Position numbers and translations under genes: made by a program. A DNA stretch of 12,682 nt, from the NCBI GenBank assembly GCA_031259655.1, contig JAIRLF010000122.1, forward strand, positions 1 to 12,682, written 5' to 3'. Under the pieces are notes generated by a model. That model did no database searches and was not told where the DNA came from. It saw only the letters and a list, made by a program, of their open reading frames with translations. This document shows, in pieces, positions 7,523 to 12,682 of this stretch; within the stretch, counting starts at the first letter, position 1, and the number at the start of each line of letters is the position of its first letter. The DNA comes from Prevotellaceae bacterium. Its GTDB lineage: Bacteria > Bacteroidota > Bacteroidia > Bacteroidales > UBA932.

Positions 7523-8482
7523 ATGAATACAATAATACAATTTTTGCAAGATGATAACACCACGCAAGAGAAAATAAAAAAAATCAACGCTCTTGACAAA
7601 GACATCAAAAATATCAATCAGTTATTTAATAACCAAAATATTGCTCAAAGCAGACACGTGAAACTAAGACCGAAAATTCAACCAAACCAAATTTGGTTGG
7701 TAAAAAACGAATATCTTGATTTCCTCGGCAATACACAAAAAACAAACCACCCGTTCTTAGTATTAATAACCGGCGATATCGACGAAATCGACGAAGAAGA
7801 ATATGTAAGAACGCTTATAGTCAGCCCTTTCATAGAAATGGCAGCCAAACAGGACGAAATATGCAACGATTCCTCAATCACAGGTTTTCCCTTTCTGGTC
7901 GAAACATGGAACGAACAACCCGTATTGACCGAAATTCTTGATGAATATGTTGGCTATTATGAAGTAAAACAAGCTTTTTCAAGTTATGAGACATTGACCT
8001 CCGTACAACAGGAATTTCGAGAAGTGGAAATATCAAGAGCAAAATATCTCAACCATTCCATTATCGCATTATTGTCTTTTATGGATAACACTACAAATAA
8101 AGAATTTAGTGCAATAATATCTTTCTCCGGCACAACGCAATTCCTTTATTATCCGCAAGAAAGCCTGTATACAGATATTCATGCGATACACGAATCCGAA
8201 CACGAATATTTGTCAGTAAACAAATCGGGTGTAAAACAACAAAATAAACACATTTCGTATTATAACAAAACCTTACCATTTGATATATATATCGAGAAAA
8301 ATGTGGATGGTTTCGTTTTAACGGTTTTCACTACCGACAATGTTGAACTGTTTGACTCAAAAAATGTGAAAATAAACGGTTTATCACGCCATGAACAAAT
8401 AGTTTTTTCGCCATTAACAAAAGGATTATACACCATAAACTCAAAACAAATTCAAAAACCCGTCACAATAAGATTAAAATAA
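7523..8482 (+). CDS. Protein with PemK-like domain and C-terminal beta domain
   Basis: This 319-residue protein is unfamiliar as a whole. Residues 1-45 are polar and helical. Residues 53 to about 185 look like a second PemK-type domain: QPNQIWLVKNEY (53-64), HPFLVLITGD (76-85), RTLIVSPFIE (96-105), FPFLVETWN (122-130), then VGYYEV and a helix. The HP pair aligns with H41-P42 of the first gene of this operon, suggesting related domains, but the threonine usual after the VxP strand is replaced (SPFIE), so RNase activity is doubtful. Residues 195-319 are beta-rich, ending in a repeat-like segment (PFDIYIEKNVDGFVLTVFT and a terminal KGLYTINSK) that suggests a small beta-sandwich. There is no signal peptide. 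It follows the sigma-like gene after 43 bases and is the last gene before the atp promoter. Possible roles are partner, inhibitor or sensor for the other two proteins; all are inference. Confidence 0.62.
   Translation: MNTIIQFLQDDNTTQEKIKKINALDKDIKNINQLFNNQNIAQSRHVKLRPKIQPNQIWLVKNEYLDFLGNTQKTNHPFLVLITGDIDEIDEEEYVRTLIVSPFIEMAAKQDEICNDSSITGFPFLVETWNEQPVLTEILDEYVGYYEVKQAFSSYETLTSVQQEFREVEISRAKYLNHSIIALLSFMDNTTNKEFSAIISFSGTTQFLYYPQESLYTDIHAIHESEHEYLSVNKSGVKQQNKHISYYNKTLPFDIYIEKNVDGFVLTVFTTDNVELFDSKNVKINGLSRHEQIVFSPLTKGLYTINSKQIQKPVTIRLK
7685..7698. repeat. 14-bp perfect palindrome inside a gene
   Basis: AACCAAATTTGGTT is a perfect palindrome within the codons for the first strand of the PemK-like domain of the third operon gene. 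It may be a chance result of codon choice or an internal regulator site. Confidence 0.4.
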
Positions 8483-8496
8483 TCCGGAATAAATAT

Positions 8497-8504
8497 TACC
8501 TTTG
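8497..8504 (+). promoter_or_regulatory. Predicted -7 promoter element for the atp-containing operon
   Basis: TACCTTTG matches the Bacteroidetes -7 consensus. No clear TTTG -33 element lies at the right distance upstream; the expected place is an AT-rich stretch at the end of the preceding gene. Transcription would start near 8510, which makes the in-frame TTG at 8502 an unlikely start and favours the ATG at 8520. Confidence 0.5.
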
Positions 8505-8519
8505 CAGGCTGATATTTTG

Positions 8520-8909
8520 ATGATGTTAAAGTTTAGGACATATCTTTTTGAACTGATATTGTGGATGTTGTTACCATCAGTTAGCGGATGGATTATATTT
8601 GAGATTTTCACAAAATACCGTTTCGATTCATATCCGGTGATACCTGCCGGCATGATTGTTTTAGGCATAATTTTCTTTTTCATATTGAAAAAAATCCCTG
8701 ACGTATCCGAAAATAACAGAATATTACTGTTTTACTTTAATGTTGTTATAAAAATGGCGCTGTCGTTAGCGTTAATTTTGTTCGTGGTACTGAACGACAG
8801 AACGAACGCTTTGTATTTTATAATCACATTCTTTGTGTTTTACGTTTTTTTAATGATATTTGAAATACGATGTTTCAACAAAATAATAAAATTAGTGTCG
8901 GGAAAGTAA
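8520..8909 (+). CDS. AtpI-like small membrane protein upstream of atpB
   Basis: This protein of about 129 residues has four hydrophobic segments. Measured from the ATG at 8520 they fall roughly at residues 9-27, 39-57, 66-87 and 92-112. It has no other recognisable motif. In Bacteroidetes a poorly conserved protein of this size and topology usually precedes atpB and is thought to correspond to ATP synthase protein I, which helps assembly of the membrane rotor ring or ion supply. The assignment rests on topology and position, 8 bases before atpB. Two adjacent ATG codons (8520 and 8523) are possible starts; both follow a predicted promoter with a very short leader. Confidence that it is a real gene is high; the AtpI role is less sure. 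Confidence 0.68.
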   Translation: MMLKFRTYLFELILWMLLPSVSGWIIFEIFTKYRFDSYPVIPAGMIVLGIIFFFILKKIPDVSENNRILLFYFNVVIKMALSLALILFVVLNDRTNALYFIITFFVFYVFLMIFEIRCFNKIIKLVSGK

Positions 8910-8917
8910 AAATATAG

Positions 8918-9973
8918 ATGAAAAAAATTGCAACCATATTATTATTAATGATTTGTTCTGTGGCTCTCAAAGCAGAGAATAGCGAATCAGCTCAGGGACA
9001 AGACAATGGCTCTTTTCGTATAAAAGATTTCATATTCGGTCACATAGCCAACGATTACGAATTTCATATAACCGATATAGGCAAAGATCAAATATCTGTA
9101 CCTTTGCCTGTTATCGTGCGTAACAAAAACGGTCGATGGTTCTTTTTCATGTCGTCGAAATTTCATCATAAACACGAGAGTTACAATGGATTTCATATAG
9201 CAAGCGAAGGAAAATATTCGGGTCAAATAGTCGAAACGCTTTCCGACGGTTCGGAATATCGTCCTGTTGATTTGTCTATTACCAAAAATGTGTTTACTAT
9301 TTTACTGACAGTTACGTTGTTGTCTATCCTATTCATATCCATACGAAAAAGATACACAAGCGACCCGTTACGGAAACCAAAAGGATTTCAGGCGTTATTA
9401 GAGCCTGTGATACTGTTTGTAACCGAAGATATCGCAAAAGCGGCAATAGGCAAGGGATATGAAAAATACACAAGTTTCTTGCTGACAATGTTTTTCCTTA
9501 TCTTGACACTCAATTTTACGGGATTGATTCCGATTTTTCCTTTCGGGGCAAACGTCACGGGAAATATCAATGTCACAGCAGCTTTGGCTTTGTGTACGTT
9601 CACAGTAACAATGATAAGCACAACAAAAGCATACTGGCATCACAAATTGTGGACTCCCGGAGTTCCTTTACTGTTGAAAGCGCCCATGCCTTTGATGCCG
9701 ATGGTGGAAATAATTTCGATTTTTACGGGACCGTTAGCATTGGTTATTCGTCTGTTTGCAAATATTCTTTCGGGACACATGGTTGTCACAGTGCTTTTAG
9801 GGTTGATTTTTGTGTTCAGTTCGCTCGGGGCGCTGATTGACAGCTTTATTTCGGTGATTGCCATTGTATTCTCGATATTTATGATGATATTGGACGTGTT
9901 GGTATCATTCATACAGGCATACGTATTCACTTTGCTTTCAGCTCTATATTTCGCTTCGGCTAAAGAGGGTTAA
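8918..9973 (+). CDS. atpB: F0F1 ATP synthase subunit a
   Basis: This 351-residue protein is subunit a of the membrane sector of ATP synthase, forming the proton (or sodium) half-channels against the c-ring. It has an N-terminal signal peptide (about residues 1-19, ending VALKA) and a soluble extension with FIFGHIANDYEFHITD, both typical of the long Bacteroidetes form. The membrane core follows from about residue 125. The essential arginine is R278 in PLALVIRLFANILSGH, and the last helix has FIQAYVFTLLSALYF. The protein looks complete. It follows the AtpI-like gene by 8 bases. Unusually, the next gene is an MFS transporter 16 bases later rather than atpE, so the rest of the F-type ATPase must be encoded elsewhere if it exists. 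Confidence 0.95.
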   Translation: MKKIATILLLMICSVALKAENSESAQGQDNGSFRIKDFIFGHIANDYEFHITDIGKDQISVPLPVIVRNKNGRWFFFMSSKFHHKHESYNGFHIASEGKYSGQIVETLSDGSEYRPVDLSITKNVFTILLTVTLLSILFISIRKRYTSDPLRKPKGFQALLEPVILFVTEDIAKAAIGKGYEKYTSFLLTMFFLILTLNFTGLIPIFPFGANVTGNINVTAALALCTFTVTMISTTKAYWHHKLWTPGVPLLLKAPMPLMPMVEIISIFTGPLALVIRLFANILSGHMVVTVLLGLIFVFSSLGALIDSFISVIAIVFSIFMMILDVLVSFIQAYVFTLLSALYFASAKEG

Positions 9974-9989
9974 AATTAAAAAAAATCGG

Positions 9990-11168
9990 ATGACGAATAA
10001 AAATTCTCTTTGGACGGAAGATTTTATAAAGTCGTGTTTGGCAAATTTTCTCATGTCGTTTGCCTTTTACCTGCTCATGTCCACTTTGCCGATATATTTA
10101 GTAAAAGACTTAAATATAAAACATTCCGAAGTAGGAATCGTTTTATCGTCCTACACTTTGGCGATGTTGTTTGCAAGGTCGCTTTCTGGATATTTGGTCG
10201 ATACTCTGTCACGGAAATATTTGTTTATGTTTTCGTTAGTGTTTTTTTCGATATTGTTTGGCGGATATATTCCGGCGACGACCATCACAATGTTCATGAT
10301 ATTGCGTTTTTTTCACGGCGCCGCCTGGGGCGTTACGACCGTTTCGGGCAATACCATCGCAATAGATATTATCCCTTCGTCGCGAAGAGCCGAAGGGATA
10401 GGATTTTATGGATTGAGTATGAACCTCTCCATGGCTATCGCGCCTTGGGCAGGTTTGTTGATATACAATAGCTTAGGATATATATCCTTAGTTGTTTTTT
10501 GTGTATTTGTGAGCGCAGTCGCCTCATTAATAGTTTGGTCGATGAAAATCAAACCGCGCAAACCGAACAGGGAGACCGCGCCTAAACTGTCGCTCGACAG
10601 ATTTATTCTTGTGAAAGCATTGCCTGTCAGCGTGAATCTCATATTTTGCGCAATCGCATACGGCACTTTGATATCCTACGGAGTTTTATATGGCGAAGAA
10701 ATCGGGATAAACAATCCCGGCGTGATGTTTCTGTTTATGGCTTTGGGACTTGGTTTGTCGCGTATTTTTTCGGGAAAATTAGTCGACAAGGGAAATGTTC
10801 ACCCTGTCTCGGTGATAGCGACTGTTATACTTGCTGTTTCGTTTGCGATATTTGCTTTGGTTCATAATGTATATGTCTATTCCATAGCATCTTTTATGAT
10901 AGGATTAGGTTTTGGAAGCATCGCTCCTGCATTCCAGACGATGTTTGTAAATATGGGAACAAACAATCAGCGCGGAACGGCTAACTCTACATATCTCACC
11001 TCTTTCGATATCGGAATCGGAGCGGGTATGCTTATCGGCGGTTATGTCTCGGCACAAGCTAACATGGCTATGGTTTATGTTGTAAGCGCCTCGTTATGCG
11101 CGATTGCAGCAGTGTATAACTTCGTGATAACTATACCTGTGTACGATAAATTAAAAATTACGAAATAA
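9990..11168 (+). CDS. MFS transporter
   Basis: This 392-residue inner-membrane protein shows about 12 hydrophobic segments, the usual length and topology of the major facilitator superfamily. Motif A between segments 2 and 3 is visible as GYLVDTLSRK (67-76), with a degenerate repeat, GKLVDKG, in the second half. RFFHGAAWGVTTVSGNTIAI and the following SSRRAEGIGFYG stretch belong to the segment 4-5 region of the drug/metabolite-type MFS families. The likely role is proton-coupled efflux or uptake of a small molecule; the substrate cannot be read from the sequence. It lies 16 bases after atpB and 10 bases before the HD-domain gene, so it is probably part of the same transcript. Confidence 0.9.
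   Translation: MTNKNSLWTEDFIKSCLANFLMSFAFYLLMSTLPIYLVKDLNIKHSEVGIVLSSYTLAMLFARSLSGYLVDTLSRKYLFMFSLVFFSILFGGYIPATTITMFMILRFFHGAAWGVTTVSGNTIAIDIIPSSRRAEGIGFYGLSMNLSMAIAPWAGLLIYNSLGYISLVVFCVFVSAVASLIVWSMKIKPRKPNRETAPKLSLDRFILVKALPVSVNLIFCAIAYGTLISYGVLYGEEIGINNPGVMFLFMALGLGLSRIFSGKLVDKGNVHPVSVIATVILAVSFAIFALVHNVYVYSIASFMIGLGFGSIAPAFQTMFVNMGTNNQRGTANSTYLTSFDIGIGAGMLIGGYVSAQANMAMVYVVSASLCAIAAVYNFVITIPVYDKLKITK
10370..10400 (+). repeat. 10-bp perfect inverted repeat inside the MFS gene
   Basis: TATCCCTTCG (10370-10379) and CGAAGGGATA (10391-10400) are perfect inverse complements around an 11-base loop. The loop also allows a competing hairpin, CTTCG-TCG-CGAAG (10375-10387). It lies in codons for the conserved IIPSSRRAEGIG segment, so coding constraint may account for part of it. 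Confidence 0.6.
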
Positions 11169-11178
11169 AAATTGCAAC

Positions 11179-12408
11179 ATGAATAAGAAATATAAGGTGA
11201 AAATTATCAACGACCCTGTGCATGGATTTATAACGGTTTCGTCGCCTTTGATTTATTCAATTCTTGAACATCCTTATTTCCAACGTTTACGCAGCATAAA
11301 ACAACTCGGATTGACATATCTTGTCTATCCCGGAGCTTGTCACAACAGGTTTCAACATGCGCTCGGAGCAATGCACCTTATGGGACGCGCTCTCAATACG
11401 TTGAAAGACAAAGGTCACGAAATCACACATCAGGAAATGGAAATGGCTTTGGCAACCATACTTCTGCACGACATCGGTCACGGACCTTTCAGTCATACCC
11501 TCGAATCAAGCATCGTCGAAGGTATATCGCACGAAACAATCTCAATGATTTTTCTTGAACAACTCAGCAAAGAATTCAACGGAAAACTTGATTTGGCAAT
11601 AGAAATTTTCTCGAAAAGATACAAAAAACGTTTTTTCAACGAGTTAGTAAGCGGACAGTTGGATGTTGACAGGTTGGACTATTTGAGACGCGACAGTTTT
11701 TTTTCGGGAGTTGTCGAAGGGATGATTGGCATCGAACGCATTATTAGCATGTTGGATGTGCATGACGACGAGCTTGTAATAGAGGCAAAAGGTATTTATT
11801 CTATCGAAAAGTTTCTGATTTCCCGACGATTGATGTATTGGCAGGTTTATCTGCACAAGACTGTTTTGTCTGCCGAAATTGTATTGATGCAAATCTTTCG
11901 ACGGGCAAAATATCTCGCGCGTAATGGTGAAAAATTATTTGCTTCGCCCGCGCTCTCATTTTTTCTCTATAATTCGGTGGACGACAAAGTTTTTGTTCCG
12001 GGAAATGCGGATGTTCTCAACCATTTTGCTTCGTTATGCGACGGCGACGTCGAAAGCGCTGCCATGGTCTGGATGTCTCATACCGACAAAATTCTCTCCG
12101 AATTATGTAAAATGCTGATGTATCGCATTCTGCCGCGGACAGAGTTAAGTGCGACGCCTTTTCCCGAAGACAAAATCGAAGATAAACGACGCGCTACCAA
12201 ACAGCGATTCGGATTGAGCGACAAAGATATCGACTATTTTGTGATTTCCGGAACAGTGAGCAATACGGCATACTCTCCTAACAAACAATCAATTCGTATT
12301 AAATATAACGACGGACGGCTTATGGATATTTTCGAAGCCTCCGACATGCTAAAGCATTCCAATATCGATGAAGAAGTACACAAATACATGCTTGTATATC
12401 CTAAGTAA
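11179..12408 (+). CDS. HD-domain phosphohydrolase (dNTPase/SAMHD1-like)
   Basis: This 409-residue cytoplasmic protein belongs to the HD superfamily group COG1078, related to dGTP triphosphohydrolases and SAMHD1. The metal-binding residues appear in order: H60 in NRFQHALGAMHL, H97-D98 in LLHDIGHGPFSH, and an aspartate in QLDVDRLDYLRRD (D162 or D164). The opening KIINDPVHGFITV and RLRSIKQLGLTYLVYPGA are also typical of the family, and the length is normal. Likely activity is hydrolysis of dNTPs to deoxynucleosides and triphosphate, though for most bacterial members the substrate is untested. The start ATG at 11179 follows the MFS stop by 10 bases. Its last 41 bases overlap the start of the next gene. 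Confidence 0.9.
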   Translation: MNKKYKVKIINDPVHGFITVSSPLIYSILEHPYFQRLRSIKQLGLTYLVYPGACHNRFQHALGAMHLMGRALNTLKDKGHEITHQEMEMALATILLHDIGHGPFSHTLESSIVEGISHETISMIFLEQLSKEFNGKLDLAIEIFSKRYKKRFFNELVSGQLDVDRLDYLRRDSFFSGVVEGMIGIERIISMLDVHDDELVIEAKGIYSIEKFLISRRLMYWQVYLHKTVLSAEIVLMQIFRRAKYLARNGEKLFASPALSFFLYNSVDDKVFVPGNADVLNHFASLCDGDVESAAMVWMSHTDKILSELCKMLMYRILPRTELSATPFPEDKIEDKRRATKQRFGLSDKDIDYFVISGTVSNTAYSPNKQSIRIKYNDGRLMDIFEASDMLKHSNIDEEVHKYMLVYPK

Positions 12409-12682
12409 GGTCTTAGTAATTTTGATTTTATGTGCAGAAACTTGTTTTGCGCAAAGCAATAAAACTGTTTCGGCAGAAGCTCTGCAACTGAAAAACGCCG
12501 GTTTGGTCGATATTCGGGATTTGGACAGTTCTATCATTGTGCATTTATTGTATGCAACCGATAATAATTTCGTCGGCGAACAAATGTACAAGTCTCTGCG
12601 CGAAGCATACTTACAACCTGAAGCGGCTGAAAAACTCGTTCGAGCGCAACAATATCTCAAACAAGACAATCCCGATTACACG
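12368..12682 (+). CDS. D-alanyl-D-alanine dipeptidase, VanX/M15D family (3' partial)
   Basis: An open frame runs from ATG 12368 to the window end (105 codons, no stop), so the 3' end is cut off. It starts MKKYTN and continues with a hydrophobic stretch ending ETCFAQS, which reads as a signal peptide cleaved near residue 28-29; the enzyme should act outside the cytoplasm. The mature start has AGLVDIRDLDSSIIVHLLY followed by ATDNNFVGEQMY and LQPEAAEKLVRAQQYL, a close match to the N-terminal part of VanX-type zinc dipeptidases that cleave D-Ala-D-Ala. The active-site arginine and zinc ligands lie beyond the window and cannot be checked. The start overlaps the HD-domain gene by 41 bases in another frame; a start at TTG 12389 is possible but would shorten the basic N-region of the signal peptide. 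Confidence 0.82.
   Translation, partial: MKKYTNTCLYILSKVLVILILCAETCFAQSNKTVSAEALQLKNAGLVDIRDLDSSIIVHLLYATDNNFVGEQMYKSLREAYLQPEAAEKLVRAQQYLKQDNPDYT

Noticed and set aside
6132..8482. Classical two-gene MazEF-type toxin-antitoxin system
   Set aside because: No small antitoxin-like gene is next to the PemK-like gene, and the second gene is a 316-residue sigma-like protein, so the standard label does not fit.
8502..8519. TTG start for the AtpI-like protein
   Set aside because: It overlaps the predicted -7 element TACCTTTG; the ATG at 8520 follows the expected transcription start.
12349..12669. Minus-strand open frame of 106 codons
   Set aside because: It lies opposite the dipeptidase gene, whose protein sequence is clearly recognisable; this frame shows no family features.

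Overview
The window looks like a chromosomal segment of a member of the Bacteroidetes, most likely order Bacteroidales. Three things support this: a MurF-alanine racemase fusion, an ATP synthase subunit a with an N-terminal signal peptide, and promoters that fit the Bacteroidetes pattern (TTTG, then TAnnTTTG) instead of the E. coli pattern. Ribosome-binding sites are mostly weak or absent, also usual for the phylum. I see no tRNA, rRNA, CRISPR array, insertion sequence or integrase.

Layout. (1) Positions 1-2039, plus strand: a 5'-cut radical SAM protein with a C-terminal helix-hairpin-helix, directly followed by its usual partner, a DUF4130-type 'probable DNA metabolism protein'. (2) Positions 2095-6027, minus strand: a probable operon reading NIPSNAP-like lipoprotein, then MurF-Alr, then a cysteine-rich DUF2284 protein. 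(3) Positions 6060-6110: a compact divergent promoter region with a 12-bp palindrome. (4) Positions 6132-8482, plus strand: three closely packed genes I cannot assign to a described system. They encode a small PemK/MazF-like protein, a protein shaped like a divergent sigma-70 factor, and a larger protein with a second PemK-like domain plus a C-terminal beta-rich domain. This is the most interesting part of the window. (5) Positions 8497-12682, plus strand: a promoter, then an AtpI-like membrane protein, AtpB, an MFS transporter, an HD-domain phosphohydrolase and the start of a VanX-type D-Ala-D-Ala dipeptidase, all closely spaced or overlapping. The usual atpE/F/H/A/G genes do not follow atpB.

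How the genes fit together. The first pair is a conserved but uncharacterised DNA-metabolism module. MurF-Alr makes D-Ala and loads D-Ala-D-Ala onto the peptidoglycan precursor, while the dipeptidase at the far end would cleave D-Ala-D-Ala, but the two are about 7 kb apart and on opposite strands. The central three-gene unit has its own promoter and looks AT-richer than the first genes (hand counts: 28% and 38% GC in two 60-base lines, against 47% in one line of the radical SAM gene). It may be a transferred regulatory or toxin-related module; its function is inference only.
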